From RGIG7450 sp045633565 (GTDB lineage: Bacteria; Bacillota; Clostridia; RUG12999), in assembly GCA_045633565.1 (NCBI GenBank), contig JAZQYO010000030.1, positions 1 through 64,000 on the forward strand: a stretch of 64,000 nt of DNA. Reading direction: 5' to 3'. Below are positions 15,660 through 25,823 of the stretch, one piece after another. Both the position numbers and the translations under genes were made by a program. The notes below the pieces were generated by a model. That model searched no databases. It saw only the letters and a program-made list of their open reading frames with translations, and had not been told where the DNA came from. Within the stretch, counting starts at the first letter, position 1; each line of letters opens with the position of its first letter.

Positions 15660-15685
15660 AAGATAAAGAAAGGACGGTGGAGCAA

Positions 15686-16312
15686 GTGCCCAGAGTAAAA
15701 AAAGAGGGTATTGAAGAAAAGATTCTTGAATTTATAAAGACTTTTGTCCGTGAAAACGGATATTCACCATCGGTAAGAGAAATTGGCAGTGCGGTAGGGT
15801 TTAAGTCGCCGGCAACTGTTCATTTATATTTAAAAAAGCTTGAGGAGGACGGCAAACTTTCACAGGACTCTTCAAAAACCCGTTCAATATCGCTTATAGG
15901 TCTGGCTGAGGACAGAAATGATTTGTCAACTGACCATATTGTTATTCCGGTGATTGGCAGGGTTGCGGCAGGCATGCCAATAACAGCAGAGGAAAACATT
16001 ATGGACCTTTATGCCATGCCCACCTGTTTTTCGGGAAAAGGCGAGGTTTTCATGCTTAAGGTGCGTGGGGACAGTATGATAAATGTCGGCATTTTAGACG
16101 GGGATTATGTTATAGTTTCAAAACAGCAGGTGGCAAGAAATTATGAAATTATTGTTGCAATGATTGACGGTGAGGCAACGGTTAAAAGATATTTTAACGA
16201 GGGTAGCCGCATCAGACTGCAACCGGAAAATGATGCTATGGAGCCCATTTATTCCGATCGTGTTGAGGTTGTGGGCAAAGTAGTAGGTGTATTCAGAACA
16301 ATGGTGGTGTAA
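15686..16312 (+). CDS. lexA: LexA repressor, SOS regulator
   Basis: 208 residues from GTG 15686 (AAAGGACGG upstream); a GTG at 15677 is in frame but too close to the RBS. The N-terminal winged helix (about 1-70) has the NGYSPSVREIG and SPATVHLYLKKLEEDG recognition elements. The cleavage site Ala-Gly is in RVAAGMP (about 96-102). The catalytic Ser is in RGDSMIN and the Lys in GEATVKRY, so RecA-stimulated self-cleavage is intact. It represses its own gene and the divergent yneA-like gene through the three boxes between them. A nitroreductase gene follows after 4 bases. Confidence 0.96.
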   Translation: MPRVKKEGIEEKILEFIKTFVRENGYSPSVREIGSAVGFKSPATVHLYLKKLEEDGKLSQDSSKTRSISLIGLAEDRNDLSTDHIVIPVIGRVAAGMPITAEENIMDLYAMPTCFSGKGEVFMLKVRGDSMINVGILDGDYVIVSKQQVARNYEIIVAMIDGEATVKRYFNEGSRIRLQPENDAMEPIYSDRVEVVGKVVGVFRTMVV

Positions 16313-16316
16313 AATT

Positions 16317-16880
16317 ATGTCTGTATATGAACTTATACTAAAAAGAAGATCAATCAGAAAATTTGAAAATAAACCGATAGAACAGGAAAAAATCCTTAAA
16401 ATGATAAATGCGGCAAGACTGGCACCAAGTGGAGCGAATATGCAGCCCATGAAATATATTGCAGTTCTCTCGCCAGAGCTTTGCAAAAAAGTTTTTCCGC
16501 TTACAAAATACGGCGGTTATCTTAAGGACGGAAATCCCAAAACGGGGGAAGAACCAACTGCATATATTGTTGTTCTTGAGGATGAAAATATTAAAAAAGT
16601 TGCAACCGATGAAGCTGGTGCGGCGATAGAAAATATTATTCTGACAGCACTTGAAGACGGGATTGCCTCCTGTTGGGTAGCTAATGTTAACCGTGAGGAA
16701 CTTAAAAAAGTGCTTGGGATTGAAGAAACCCTGAAAGTAAATTCCATTATTGCTCTCGGTTATCCTATGCAACAGTCAGAAGAAGTGGAGTTTTCGGGTG
16801 ATGTAAAATACTACCTTGATGACGAGGGCAAACTCCATGTCCCCAAACGCAGTATGGAAGAAATATGTAAAATAATGTAG
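16317..16880 (+). CDS. Nitroreductase family protein
   Basis: 187 residues, FMN-dependent nitroreductase fold. The N-terminal RRSIRKFENKP (about 10-20) and ARLAPSGANMQP (about 33-44) are the FMN-phosphate and substrate-side motifs. Later LTALEDGIASCWVA and ALGYP complete the family core. It belongs to the short single-domain type without ferredoxin domain. ATG 16317 is 4 bases behind the lexA stop with only a weak GGTGGTG RBS, so expression is probably coupled to lexA and thus SOS-induced. The substrate is unknown (quinone, flavin or nitro compound reduction are typical). Confidence 0.9.
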   Translation: MSVYELILKRRSIRKFENKPIEQEKILKMINAARLAPSGANMQPMKYIAVLSPELCKKVFPLTKYGGYLKDGNPKTGEEPTAYIVVLEDENIKKVATDEAGAAIENIILTALEDGIASCWVANVNREELKKVLGIEETLKVNSIIALGYPMQQSEEVEFSGDVKYYLDDEGKLHVPKRSMEEICKIM

Positions 16881-16882
16881 AA

Positions 16883-16911
16883 AAAAGGTCTGTACATTGC
16901 ACAGACCTTAA
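16883..16911 (-). terminator. Terminator of the wecB operon
   Basis: AAGGTCTGT (16885-16893) pairs with ACAGACCTT (16901-16909). The T run (six T) lies on the minus-strand side, so it mainly ends the nine-gene operon; the plus side (TTAATTATTTAT) is weaker. Confidence 0.75.
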
Positions 16912-16915
16912 TTAT

Positions 16916-18067
16916 TTATACTGTGAAATCTTCCGGACGTTCAGCCGAGTAGCCGAAATAGTGGAGCAGACAATTTACAATTCTCTCGGAGGCTGTACCG
17001 TCACCATAGGGGTTAGCGGCGTGAGCCATTTCATCATAAGCAGATTTGTCCGAAAGGAGAGTGCTTGCCATGTCTAAAATAACCTTTTCATCGCAGCCTG
17101 CAAGTTTTGCTGTTCCTGCTGCGATAGCTTCCGGTCTTTCGGTTTCGGTGCGGAGAACAAGCACCGGTTTTCCGAGTGCGGGAGCTTCCTCCTGAAGTCC
17201 GCCCGAGTCTGTCATAACCATGTAGCAACGTTTCATAAGATTGTGAAGCTCGTCCACATCAACAGGGTCAATAAGGTGAATTCTGTCGTGATTTCCAAGG
17301 ATTGAGAAAACAGTTTCACGAACTGCCGGATTGAGATGAACCGGGTAAATAATTTCCACATCTTCATATTTATCCGCAAGTGCTCTTACTGCGTTGCAGA
17401 TGTTTTTAAGGGGCTCACCAAGATTTTCACGTCTATGAGCAGTAACAAGAATTACACGACGGCTTTCAAAGTTGGTTTTTCTGATTTCTTCATTTTTAAA
17501 TACATAACTGTCGCTTACAGTATATTTTGTAGCATCAATTACGGTGTTACCTGTAATATAAATTGTATTTTCGTCAACTGATTCTTTTAAAAGATTGTTT
17601 TTGTTGCTGATTGTAGGAGAGAAATGAATGTCAGCAATCGCACCGGTGAGTTTTCTGTTCATTTCCTCGGGGAAGGGGGAATATTTATCGTATGTACGCA
17701 GACCTGCTTCTACATGGCCTACTTTAATCTGGTTATAGAAAGCAGCGAGACTTCCGGCAAAGGTTGTGGAGGTGTCTCCGTGAACAAGTACGATGTCGGG
17801 CTGAGCTTCTTTCATAACCTCATCAAGACCGTTTAAAGCGAGGGTGGTGATGCCTGAAAGAGTCTGACGCTCACGCATGATGTTAAGGTCGTAGTCTGCT
17901 TTGATTTTAAACATATCCATAACCATATCAAGCATCTGACGGTGCTGCGCAGTCAGGCAAACTATGCTTTCTGTGTTGGGATTCTTTTCAAGCTCCAAAA
18001 CAAGAGGAGCCATTTTTATAGCTTCTGGTCTTGTACCGAAAACTGTCATTACTTTAAGCTTTTTCAT
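16916..18067 (-). CDS. wecB: UDP-N-acetylglucosamine 2-epimerase (non-hydrolysing)
   Basis: 383 residues, the usual length of WecB/MnaA. It interconverts UDP-GlcNAc and UDP-ManNAc for wall teichoic acid or other surface polymers. Conserved blocks: [13 protein letters not shown] (about 10-22), [32 protein letters not shown] and [17 protein letters not shown] with the UDP-binding region near 290. ATG 18067 overlaps the stop of the upstream transferase gene by 4 bases. The pairing with the polyprenyl-phosphate GlcNAc-1-P transferase marks this as the entry to a teichoic-acid-like or capsule pathway; the later genes are not in the window. Confidence 0.95.
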   Translation of the reverse strand: MKKLKVMTVFGTRPEAIKMAPLVLELEKNPNTESIVCLTAQHRQMLDMVMDMFKIKADYDLNIMRERQTLSGITTLALNGLDEVMKEAQPDIVLVHGDTSTTFAGSLAAFYNQIKVGHVEAGLRTYDKYSPFPEEMNRKLTGAIADIHFSPTISNKNNLLKESVDENTIYITGNTVIDATKYTVSDSYVFKNEEIRKTNFESRRVILVTAHRRENLGEPLKNICNAVRALADKYEDVEIIYPVHLNPAVRETVFSILGNHDRIHLIDPVDVDELHNLMKRCYMVMTDSGGLQEEAPALGKPVLVLRTETERPEAIAAGTAKLAGCDEKVILDMASTLLSDKSAYDEMAHAANPYGDGTASERIVNCLLHYFGYSAERPEDFTV

Positions 18068-19143
18068 ACATTTTCTCCTTTGTCGGTTTTTTCTTTATCT
18101 TTTTCAGCCATTTCTCTGGTACGGGCTGCAGCAATGAAAAGCGCAATTATGACGATGGGGACTACAGATACCATTAAAACAATGCCCTGAAGCATACCAT
18201 GAGCTGCCATAACAACCGAGCCTATACCTAAAAGTGAACTGATGGAGTACATTATTGCAACCGCCTGCTTCTGATTGAGACCCATATCAATGAGCCTGTG
18301 GTGAAGATGGCCACGGTCGGCAGTCATGGGTGACTGACCGTGAACAATACGGCGTATAATTGCAAAAATAGTATCAAACAGGGGCAGACCGAGAACAAGT
18401 ATCGGCAGAACAAAGCTAATTAATGCGTAGCCTTTGAAAAGCCCCTGAACGGATATTACGGCTAAAGTATAGCCGAGGAATGTCGAACCGGTATCACCCA
18501 TAAAAATTTTTGCCGGATTGGAGTTGAAAGGCAAAAATCCTACACAACAGCCAACAAGTGCGGCGGCAATGGGAGTTACTGCGTTGTTGCCCATAATAAT
18601 TGAAATGAGCAGAATAGAAAGTGAAGCAATGGATGACACGCCCGCCGCAAGCCCGTCCAGCCCGTCTATAAAGTTTACGGCGTTTGTCATACCAACAATC
18701 CATATAACTGAAATAATTTCCGCGTAGGGTGAGGAAAGGACAAAAGGAAGGTTACTGCCGTCAAACGGGTTGGAGAAAAATTTTATGGAATAACCGAAAT
18801 ATACTGCAATAAGCGCCGCAACTATCTGAAAAATCAGTTTTGGAACCGGATGCAGATTTTTCTTATCATCAACAATCCCTACTAACATTATTATTGATGC
18901 ACCAAGGAAAAGTCCGATGAGCTCACGTGAAACGGGAACAAAAACTGCTATGCTGACAATAAATCCGTAAAACATGGCGAGTCCGCCCATAAGGGGCATA
19001 GCTTTTTTGTGCATTCGACGTCCGTCTTTCGGAATGTCAACAACACCAAACCGTTCAGCAAGAAATTTTACCATAGGCGTTGCCACGAATGTTAATATGA
19101 AGGATACTACCAGTATGAATAGTACGTTGAGGTTTTGAAACAC
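18064..19143 (-). CDS. tagO: Undecaprenyl-phosphate GlcNAc-1-phosphate transferase (WecA/TagO family)
   Basis: 359 residues, polytopic with about ten or eleven hydrophobic segments. It transfers GlcNAc-1-P from UDP-GlcNAc to undecaprenyl phosphate, the first step of wall teichoic acid and related polymers. Family motifs are in order: [14 protein letters not shown] (about 41-54), [15 protein letters not shown] (about 155-169), [12 protein letters not shown] (about 213-224) and the RGHLHHRL histidine motif of the WecA branch (about 278-285). It uses a GTG start at 19143 with GGCGGTGA upstream, 14 bases after trpS. The HLHH motif separates it from MraY. Confidence 0.94.
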   Translation of the reverse strand: MFQNLNVLFILVVSFILTFVATPMVKFLAERFGVVDIPKDGRRMHKKAMPLMGGLAMFYGFIVSIAVFVPVSRELIGLFLGASIIMLVGIVDDKKNLHPVPKLIFQIVAALIAVYFGYSIKFFSNPFDGSNLPFVLSSPYAEIISVIWIVGMTNAVNFIDGLDGLAAGVSSIASLSILLISIIMGNNAVTPIAAALVGCCVGFLPFNSNPAKIFMGDTGSTFLGYTLAVISVQGLFKGYALISFVLPILVLGLPLFDTIFAIIRRIVHGQSPMTADRGHLHHRLIDMGLNQKQAVAIMYSISSLLGIGSVVMAAHGMLQGIVLMVSVVPIVIIALFIAAARTREMAEKDKEKTDKGENV

Positions 19144-19157
19144 TTTAATTCACCGCC

Positions 19158-20150
19158 TTAAATAATAAAGCCAACCTTTTTGTTAACCTTGGATAAAGTT
19201 CTGTATGCAATTTTACCTGCAAGTTCTGCGCCGTTTTTATATATTGACTCAAGATAGTCTTTGTTTTTTAAAAGGTCATTATACTTTGCCTGAATGGGAG
19301 CAAGAGTAGTGGCAACAGCTTCGCCCACGGCAAGTTTAAAGTCGCCATAGCCTTTTGAGTCAAACTCAGCCTCAATTTCAGGGATGGTTTTGCCTGTAAT
19401 TACACTGTAAATGGAAATGAGGTTGTTGATGCCGTCTTTGCCCTCGGCATAGCAAACCTTTGAGTCGCTGTCTGTAACTGCACGCTTGAATTTTCTTATA
19501 ATTGTATCAGTATCGTCAGTGAAAGCAATATAAGAATTTGCGTTTTCGTCCGATTTGGACATTTTCGCTTTGGGATTCTGCAGGCTCATAATTCTTGCGC
19601 CTGTTTTCTGAATAAGCGGTTCGGGGATTTTGAATACATCACCGTAAATGCCATTAAATCTTGTTGCAATATCACGGCAGATTTCAATATGCTGCTTCTG
19701 GTCGTGACCTACCGGAACAGCGTCTGCCTGATAAAGCAGGATATCTGCTGCCATGAGTACCGGATATGTAAAAAGTCCGGCATTTATATTATCTGCGTGT
19801 TTTGCAGATTTATCCTTAAATTGAGTCATACGGGAAAGCTCACCCATCTGCGTGTAGCAATTGAGTATCCACGCAAGCTGGCTGTGAGCCGGTACATGTG
19901 ACTGGCAGTAGAGAATGCTTTTTTCGGGGTCAATTCCGCAGGCAAGCAGGAAGGAAATAAGTTTAAGTGAGTTTTGCCTTAAATCTGCAGGTGTCTGACG
20001 GACTGTAATTGCATGCAAATCCGCCACTGCGAAAAGGCAGTCAAAGTCTTCCTGAAGCGGAATCCAGTTTTTGATGGCACCTAAATAGTTGCCGAGAGTA
20101 ATAGTTCCTGACGGCTGAATGGCGCTGAAAATTCGTTTTTTCTGTTCCAT
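19158..20150 (-). CDS. trpS: Tryptophanyl-tRNA synthetase
   Basis: 330 residues, the standard bacterial TrpRS length. A class I synthetase charging tRNA-Trp. The HIGH-equivalent is PSGTITLGNYLGA (about 11-23) and the KMSKS loop is intact (about 195). DQKQHIEICRD forms the tRNA/ATP-side motif. ATG 20150 follows AAAGGA at 9-base spacing; the frame runs up to a TTG without support. It sits mid-operon, so no T-box leader precedes it, unlike many clostridial synthetase genes. Confidence 0.96.
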   Translation of the reverse strand: MEQKKRIFSAIQPSGTITLGNYLGAIKNWIPLQEDFDCLFAVADLHAITVRQTPADLRQNSLKLISFLLACGIDPEKSILYCQSHVPAHSQLAWILNCYTQMGELSRMTQFKDKSAKHADNINAGLFTYPVLMAADILLYQADAVPVGHDQKQHIEICRDIATRFNGIYGDVFKIPEPLIQKTGARIMSLQNPKAKMSKSDENANSYIAFTDDTDTIIRKFKRAVTDSDSKVCYAEGKDGINNLISIYSVITGKTIPEIEAEFDSKGYGDFKLAVGEAVATTLAPIQAKYNDLLKNKDYLESIYKNGAELAGKIAYRTLSKVNKKVGFII

Positions 20151-20170
20151 GGCTTTAAATCCTTTCAATA

Positions 20171-21346
20171 TTAAAGAATCTCTGAGAGAGATTTGATTGC
20201 AAATTCAATTTTGTCCTCAGGGACAAGTGAGTAGTTAAGTCTGAAAGTATTGGTGGGTTTTGACATGTCGATCATAAATGTATGACCGGGAACAAAAGCC
20301 ACCTTCTTTTCAAGTGCTTTCTTTAAAAGTGCCTTGCTGTCCGTGCCGGTGGGCATGGTGCAAAAAAGGAATATACCACCTTCCGGACGGGTATATGTGC
20401 AATGCGCAGGGAAATATTTATCCATTGCATCAAGCATTTTTCTGCATTTTCTGCCATAAAGCTCACATACTTTATTTATATGTTCATCAATATTAAAGCG
20501 GGTAAGATATTCGGCAGCCATCATCTGCGTAAGAGTGCAGGTGTGAACATCTGCAGACTGCTTTGCAACTGTTGCTTTGGCTATAATATCCTTGTGGCCG
20601 CAAAGCCAGCCAACTCGCATACCTGAAGACAAAATCTTGGAAAAAGATCCGGAGTATATTACTCTACCCTCGCTGTCAAGCGATTTTATTGTGGGAACAT
20701 ATTCGCCCGAAAAACGCAGTTCACCGTAAGGGTTGTCCTCTAAAATAATTGCGTTATATTTTGTCGCAAGCTCAAGCAGTTTTTTTCTTTTCTCCAGAGT
20801 CATTGTAACCCCTGTGGGATTCTGGAAGGTGGGAATTGTATAAATGAGCTTGATTTTCTCTGTTTTTAATATGTTTTCAAGAGCATCAAGGTCCATTCCG
20901 TCATTTAAAACAGGAACTCCAAAAAGTTTTCCGCCAAACCCGCGTATGGAATTGAGCGAGCCAACAAAGGAAGGAAGCTCGGCAACCACACCGTCGCCCT
21001 CGTTTATTAAAATGCGGGCAGTCAGGTCAATAGCCTGCTGAGCACCTGTCGTAACGATAATATCGTCAAACTCTTTTAGACTGTCAATTTTTTTCATTCG
21101 CTCGGACAGTATGGTGCGCAGAGGTGCATACCCCTCGGTAACGTTGTACTGAAGAGCAACATCAGGCTTGCTTTTTAGTATATCATGCGCTATTTCTGCC
21201 AGAGCATCCGCAGGGAATGTTTCGGGAGCAGGGTTTCCGCCGGCAAGAGAAATGATGTCCCTTTGGCCTAAAAGTTTGAAAATTTCTCTGATTTCCGAAG
21301 CTTTAATTTCTGATATTCTGTCAGAAAAAATATTTGATAAATTCAT
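20171..21346 (-). CDS. PLP-dependent aminotransferase, class I/II (2-aminoadipate aminotransferase-like)
   Basis: 391 residues, fold type I. It starts with FSDRISEIKASEIREI and SLAGGNPAPETFP, the opening of the LysN/MocR-type aminotransferase branch. The PLP lysine is in SGSFSKILSSGMRVGW (about 233-248), with NPTG (YTIPTFQNPTGVT, about 165-177) and FRLNYS near the end for carboxylate binding. No GntR domain is fused. Substrates in this branch include 2-aminoadipate, aromatic and branched amino acids; which applies here is not readable. RBS GAGGAA; 2 bases downstream of era. Confidence 0.9.
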   Translation of the reverse strand: MNLSNIFSDRISEIKASEIREIFKLLGQRDIISLAGGNPAPETFPADALAEIAHDILKSKPDVALQYNVTEGYAPLRTILSERMKKIDSLKEFDDIIVTTGAQQAIDLTARILINEGDGVVAELPSFVGSLNSIRGFGGKLFGVPVLNDGMDLDALENILKTEKIKLIYTIPTFQNPTGVTMTLEKRKKLLELATKYNAIILEDNPYGELRFSGEYVPTIKSLDSEGRVIYSGSFSKILSSGMRVGWLCGHKDIIAKATVAKQSADVHTCTLTQMMAAEYLTRFNIDEHINKVCELYGRKCRKMLDAMDKYFPAHCTYTRPEGGIFLFCTMPTGTDSKALLKKALEKKVAFVPGHTFMIDMSKPTNTFRLNYSLVPEDKIEFAIKSLSEIL

Positions 21347-21348
21347 TT

Positions 21349-22245
21349 TTAAATTCCTCTTTCGTCATAACCGAAGTTTTTGAGTTCGCGCAATTTGTTT
21401 CTCCAACCGTCACGGGGCTTAACCCAAAGCTCAAGAAAAACCTTTTTCTCTAATATGTCCTCGAGGTCAATTCTCGCTGCCGTGCCAACTTTTTTGAGCA
21501 TATCGCCACGTTTACCTATAATAATGCTTTTGTGAGAATATTTTTCGCAGTAAATATTCGCATTTATAGAAATCATGCGGTCTTCCTCTTTAAACTGAAC
21601 AACCTCAACAGCAGTTCCGTGCGGAATTTCCTTATCAAGTAATGTGAGAAGCTTTTCACGTATAATTTCTGCCGCAAGTGCACGCTGGTTAACGTCAGTT
21701 ACCATATCCTCCGGATAAAACCTCGGACCTTCACCCAACAAATTTTCGGCTTCTTTAATAAGAATGTCCGCTCCGTCACCTGTTTTTGCAGAAACGGGAA
21801 CAGTGGCAATAAATTCATGAAGTGAGTTGTATTTTAAAATCTGCTCGGGAAGAGCAGTCTTTTTAACTGCATCAATTTTGTTTATAACAAGTATGGCAGG
21901 GAGCTTACTTGATTTAATTTTATCAATTATTTCCTCTTCCATGGGAGTAATTTCCCTGTCGGCAGCGGTCACAAAAAAGATAACGTCCGCCTCAAAAATA
22001 CTTTCCGATGCAACATCAACCATATATTCGCCAAGTCTGGTTCTGGGATTATGAATACCCGGAGTGTCAATAAACACCATCTGACTGTCACGGGTGGTAC
22101 GGATGGCAATAATGCGGTTGCGTGTGGTCTGCGGTTTTGCAGAAACAATTGCCACCTTTTGGCCGATTAATTTATTAATTAACGTAGATTTACCAACATT
22201 GGGCAGTCCTACTGCCGCAATAAATCCGGATTTAAAATTTTTCAT
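21349..22245 (-). CDS. era: GTPase Era
   Basis: 298 residues. Era binds 16S rRNA and assists maturation of the small ribosomal subunit. G1 GLPNVGKSTL (about 13-22), G2 effector TTRNRI, G3 DTPGI, G4 NKID and G5 SAKTG are present, followed by a C-terminal KH domain with IIIGKRGDMLKKVG (about 240-253). RBS AGGAGAA. In many Firmicutes era lies with ybeY, cdd and recO; here it sits between rsmG and an aminotransferase gene. Confidence 0.97.
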   Translation of the reverse strand: MKNFKSGFIAAVGLPNVGKSTLINKLIGQKVAIVSAKPQTTRNRIIAIRTTRDSQMVFIDTPGIHNPRTRLGEYMVDVASESIFEADVIFFVTAADREITPMEEEIIDKIKSSKLPAILVINKIDAVKKTALPEQILKYNSLHEFIATVPVSAKTGDGADILIKEAENLLGEGPRFYPEDMVTDVNQRALAAEIIREKLLTLLDKEIPHGTAVEVVQFKEEDRMISINANIYCEKYSHKSIIIGKRGDMLKKVGTAARIDLEDILEKKVFLELWVKPRDGWRNKLRELKNFGYDERGI

Positions 22246-22257
22246 ATTTTTCTCCTG

Positions 22258-22965
22258 TTATACTATAGGTTTTTTAGATGGTGTACCTGCTTTTCTTGGA
22301 TACTGCTTGGGGCAGGGAGCCAATTTTTTTACCACAACTATTTTGTGTAATAAATCAGTAAACGGAACGGTTACTTCAGCAACCTCTGTTATTTCACCGC
22401 CGAGCATTTTTATTGCTTTTTCTGCATTTTTAAGTTCCTCGGCAGCTGCAGGACCTTTGAGCGCTAAAAACAGTCCACCCACCTTAACGTAGGGCAGGCA
22501 GTATTCACACAAAACCGCCATATTTGCAACTGCACGGGACAGAGCAATATCATATTTTTCACGATGCGCTTTGTCACGACCGCCATCCTCTGCACGGGCG
22601 TGCACACACTTTGCACCGGTAATATTGTTTTGCTTTAAAACCGACTCTATAAAAGCAAGGCGTTTGTTCAGTGAATCAAGCAGAGTGAGGGAAATATCCT
22701 CTCTTGCGATTTTCACCGGAAGTCCGGGGAACCCTGCTCCACAACCAACGTCAATAACACTTGCGCCGCCGGGGATAAACCGGCAGGCGGTAAGACTGTC
22801 GAGAAAATGCTTTGTCACAACTTCTTCCGGCTCGGTTATTGCCGTAAGATTAAGTGATTTATTTGTTTCTATCAGCATGTCCATATAAGACATAAACTGC
22901 CCTGCTTTTGTTTCGCTTAATTCAATATTGAGTTGTGATGCGCCGTTTATGAGTAAATTTTTCAC
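22258..22965 (-). CDS. rsmG: 16S rRNA (guanine527-N7)-methyltransferase RsmG
   Basis: 235 residues, the usual length. It uses S-adenosylmethionine to methylate G527 of 16S rRNA. The Rossmann motif [15 protein letters not shown] (about 70-84) is intact; the N-terminal [19 protein letters not shown] and KHFLDSL are family signatures. ATG 22965 overlaps the mnmG stop by 4 bases; the mnmG-rsmG order is the classic gidA-gidB pair conserved across bacteria. The parA-parB genes that often follow are absent. Confidence 0.96.
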   Translation of the reverse strand: MKNLLINGASQLNIELSETKAGQFMSYMDMLIETNKSLNLTAITEPEEVVTKHFLDSLTACRFIPGGASVIDVGCGAGFPGLPVKIAREDISLTLLDSLNKRLAFIESVLKQNNITGAKCVHARAEDGGRDKAHREKYDIALSRAVANMAVLCEYCLPYVKVGGLFLALKGPAAAEELKNAEKAIKMLGGEITEVAEVTVPFTDLLHKIVVVKKLAPCPKQYPRKAGTPSKKPIV

Positions 22966-24848
22966 TTTAAACCTCGCTGTTCAAGATATACCAAAAGCAC
23001 CGCAATATCCGAAGGAGAAACCCCCGAAATTCTTGATGCCTGACCGAGTGACTGAGGACGCAGCTGAGAAAGCTTTTGTCTTGCTTCAAGACGAAGACCG
23101 GAAATGGAGTTGTAATCGGTATCTTCCGGCATTAATTTTGCTTCAAGACGGCGGAATTGCTCAATCTGGTCAAGCTGGCGTTTGATATATCCGTCATATT
23201 TGATTTTTATTTCAACCTGTTCGCACACATCTGCTTCCAAAACGGGCGTATCTGTGACTTCTTTTAAATCCGCATAATGTATTTCGGGACGGCGGAGCAT
23301 ATCGGAAAGACGAAGTCCTGTTTTAACAGCAGTTGTACCTTTAGATTCCAAAAAAGCGTTCAACTTTTCGGTAGGGGATAAAATAGTGGAGTTAAGTCGT
23401 GAAATTTCTTTTTCAACTTCCCCCTGCTTATTTAAGAAATTCTCATATCTTTCGTCTGAAATAAGGCCTATTTCATGCCCCATTTTTGTAAGTCTTTCGT
23501 CTGCATTGTCCTGACGGAGAAAAAGTCTGTACTCGCTTCGGGATGTCATCATACGGTATGGCTCATTTGTGCCTTTTGTAACAAGGTCATCAATGAGCGT
23601 GCCTATATAAGCATCCGAACGCTTTAGTGTAAAAGGTTCTTTTCCAAGAACAATATGAGCAGCATTTATGCCGGCAATAAGCCCCTGTGCAGCTGCTTCT
23701 TCATAACCGGAGCTGCCGTTAAATTGACCTGCGCCGAAAAGTCCGCCGTAATCTTTAAATTCCAATGTAGGTTTAAGTTGCAGCGGATTTACGCAGTCAT
23801 ATTCTATTGCATAAGCCGTTCGCATAACTTGTGCATTCTCAAGTCCTTTAACGCTGTGCAGCATTTCCATTTGAACTTCTTCCGGAAGGGAAGAGGAAAA
23901 TCCCTGAACATACATTTCTTCAGTGTGAAGTCCCATGGGTTCAATGAAAAGCTGATGACGGTCCTTGTCCGCAAAACGGACTACCTTATCTTCAATTGAT
24001 GGACAATATCTTGGGCCTACACCTTCAATAACACCCGAATAAAGGGGGGAGCGGTGCAGGTTTTTCTTTATTATATCGTGAGTTTTTGTACTTGTATAGG
24101 TAAGATAGCAAGACACTTTGTTTTCCAGTCCGTCGGGAGAGGTACCAAAAGAAAAGGGAGTAATATTTTCATCGCCCTGTTGCTCCTCCATAACGGAGAA
24201 ATCCACGCTACTGCGACGGATTCTCGCCGGTGTACCTGTTTTAAATCGCATAAGCTCGATTCCGGCATTTTTAAGACATTCGGACAGCGAGTTTGCCGGG
24301 AACATTCCGTCCGGTCCACCGCTGTAATTAACTTCGCCTATGATAATACGTGCCTTAAGGTATGTACCTGTTGCAATTATAACACATTTACATTCGTAAA
24401 TTCCGCCGGTGTGGCTGACTACAGCCTTTACACTTTTATCGTCATTAAAAAGTATTTCTGTTATTTCGCCCTGGCGCAAATCAAGATTATCGGTAAGCTC
24501 AAGGCAGTGTTTCATCTCACGGGAATATGCATTTCTGTCAATTTGCGCTCGCAGTGAATGAACGGCAGGGCCTTTACCCACATTGAGCATACGGGATTGA
24601 ATGAAAGTCTTGTCCGCCATTTTACCCATCTCGCCGCCAAGAGCGTCAATTTCACGCACCAGATGTCCCTTTGCAGTGCCGCCGATATTGGGATTGCAGG
24701 GCATGTTGGCAACGCTGTCAAGATTTATTGCAAAAACAGCAGTTTTTGCGCCAAGTCTTGCAGCAGCAAGTCCAGCTTCACAGCCGGCATGACCGCCGCC
24801 AATTACAATTACATCATATTTTCCTGCCTGATATAGCTGCATGTTCAT
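22962..24848 (-). CDS. mnmG: tRNA uridine-5-carboxymethylaminomethyl modification enzyme MnmG (GidA)
   Basis: 628 residues. With MnmE it builds the cmnm5 group on U34 of several tRNAs, using FAD, NADH and a folate. The FAD dinucleotide motif [12 protein letters not shown] is at about 16-27. GidA signatures [11 protein letters not shown] (about 276-286) and the redox-site region around [15 protein letters not shown] (about 372-386) are present, with the C-terminal [12 protein letters not shown] domain. ATG 24848 overlaps the rimI stop by 4 bases. MnmA, which thiolates the same nucleoside, is at the left of the window; mnmE is not seen. Confidence 0.97.
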   Translation of the reverse strand: MNMQLYQAGKYDVIVIGGGHAGCEAGLAAARLGAKTAVFAINLDSVANMPCNPNIGGTAKGHLVREIDALGGEMGKMADKTFIQSRMLNVGKGPAVHSLRAQIDRNAYSREMKHCLELTDNLDLRQGEITEILFNDDKSVKAVVSHTGGIYECKCVIIATGTYLKARIIIGEVNYSGGPDGMFPANSLSECLKNAGIELMRFKTGTPARIRRSSVDFSVMEEQQGDENITPFSFGTSPDGLENKVSCYLTYTSTKTHDIIKKNLHRSPLYSGVIEGVGPRYCPSIEDKVVRFADKDRHQLFIEPMGLHTEEMYVQGFSSSLPEEVQMEMLHSVKGLENAQVMRTAYAIEYDCVNPLQLKPTLEFKDYGGLFGAGQFNGSSGYEEAAAQGLIAGINAAHIVLGKEPFTLKRSDAYIGTLIDDLVTKGTNEPYRMMTSRSEYRLFLRQDNADERLTKMGHEIGLISDERYENFLNKQGEVEKEISRLNSTILSPTEKLNAFLESKGTTAVKTGLRLSDMLRRPEIHYADLKEVTDTPVLEADVCEQVEIKIKYDGYIKRQLDQIEQFRRLEAKLMPEDTDYNSISGLRLEARQKLSQLRPQSLGQASRISGVSPSDIAVLLVYLEQRGLK

Positions 24849-25279
24849 TCTCCTAAAAATAACGTCATAATGTTTGCATCCTCAGAAGGATGAGAATAAA
24901 AATTTTTTCTAATTCCTTGAGATACAAACCCGGATTTTTCATATAATTTTATTGCCGCAGAATTTGAAACCCGGACTTCAAGTGAAACAAAAGAAGAGTC
25001 GGCACAATGATTTATTATTGCTTTTAAAAGCGCCTTGCCCACGCCTTTTCTGCGAGCTTCCTTTTTTACGGCTATATTGGTTATATATGCCTCGTCAAGC
25101 ACCTTTTGTACGCCGCCGAAACCGATGGGTCTGTTATCTGACAGAGCGACAAAAACGGTTGCTGCCTTATTTTTCAGTTCATCTGAAAAAGCACTTTCAC
25201 TCCACGCATCGGGCAGGGATTGCCGTGCAATTTCTGACACCTGAGAGATGTGATTTTCCTTCATTATTTCAATCTTCAT
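24845..25279 (-). CDS. rimI: Ribosomal protein bS18 N-acetyltransferase RimI-like (GNAT)
   Basis: 144 residues, a single GNAT domain. The acetyl-CoA loop is in [12 protein letters not shown] (about 73-84, Q/RxxGxG/A type), followed by [21 protein letters not shown], the RimI-type C-terminal motif. RimI acetylates the N-terminus of ribosomal protein S18, though such clostridial proteins may have other targets. The usual partners tsaB and tsaD are not adjacent here. It overlaps the upstream phosphatase gene end by 11 bases and mnmG by 4, so all are co-translated. Confidence 0.85.
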   Translation of the reverse strand: MKIEIMKENHISQVSEIARQSLPDAWSESAFSDELKNKAATVFVALSDNRPIGFGGVQKVLDEAYITNIAVKKEARRKGVGKALLKAIINHCADSSFVSLEVRVSNSAAIKLYEKSGFVSQGIRKNFYSHPSEDANIMTLFLGE

Positions 25280-25688
25280 GGTAGTTACCTATCAAATTTT
25301 CAAGCTGAATGTAAGTTTGACGGTAAACTTCGGCATCTCCGCCATAGGGGTCAATTATATCGCCCTCGCCGCCAAAAAATTCTGATATTGTAAACACTTT
25401 TTCAAGTCCGCCGAAAGCCGCCTTGTGAGAAACGGTCATGGTGAGTATTATGTCTGCCTCTGCGATAAGCTCTGCTGTTATAGGAGTTGGTATGTGCCCT
25501 GAAATGTCAATACCTTTTTCAAGGCAGACGTTAAGTGAATTTTCGCTCACGCGAGGCTCTGTCACAAACAGACCAGCACTTTGTGCAGTCGCATTCCAGC
25601 CGCCGGTTGAGGCGAGGTTATTAAAAATGCCTTCTGCCATAGGGCTGCGGCAGGTATTACCTGTGCATACAAACAGAAATTTTTTCAT
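25269..25688 (-). CDS. Low-molecular-weight protein-tyrosine phosphatase family protein
   Basis: 139 residues from ATG 25688 (RBS AAGGTGA). The catalytic loop is at the N-terminus: VCTGNTCRSP (about 6-15, CX5R-S), and the general-acid Asp is in IIDPYGG (about 114-120). This is the Wzb/YwlE fold. Members remove phosphate from tyrosine or arginine; without an adjacent kinase the target is undecided (YwlE-type protein-arginine phosphatases also look like this). It is the first gene of the nine-gene operon ending at wecB. Confidence 0.9.
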   Translation of the reverse strand: MKKFLFVCTGNTCRSPMAEGIFNNLASTGGWNATAQSAGLFVTEPRVSENSLNVCLEKGIDISGHIPTPITAELIAEADIILTMTVSHKAAFGGLEKVFTISEFFGGEGDIIDPYGGDAEVYRQTYIQLENLIGNYHED

Positions 25689-25728
25689 AAAAGTCACCTT
25701 ATAATTTTGTACATAACATATCAGTTTA

Positions 25729-25757
25729 ATTATAGCACACCCAATATTAAAATTCAA
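25729..25757 (-). promoter_or_regulatory. Promoter of the nine-gene operon (phosphatase to wecB)
   Basis: TTGAAT (25757-25752) and TATAAT (25734-25729) are 17 bp apart on the minus strand. It is divergent from the tex promoter nine bases away. Confidence 0.7.
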
Positions 25758-25765
25758 CTATATTC

Positions 25766-25794
25766 TTGAAAAATAATAATATTTATTATATAAT
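25766..25794 (+). promoter_or_regulatory. Promoter of tex
   Basis: TTGAAA (25766-25771) and TATAAT (25789-25794) are 17 bp apart, about 30 bases before the tex start codon. Confidence 0.7.
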
Positions 25795-25823
25795 ATATGT
25801 AAATTCACTTTTTGGAGGACAAA

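Noticed and set aside
20151..20170. T-box leader for trpS
   Set aside because: trpS starts 20 bases behind the upstream gene inside an operon; there is no room for a T-box and no T-box sequence.
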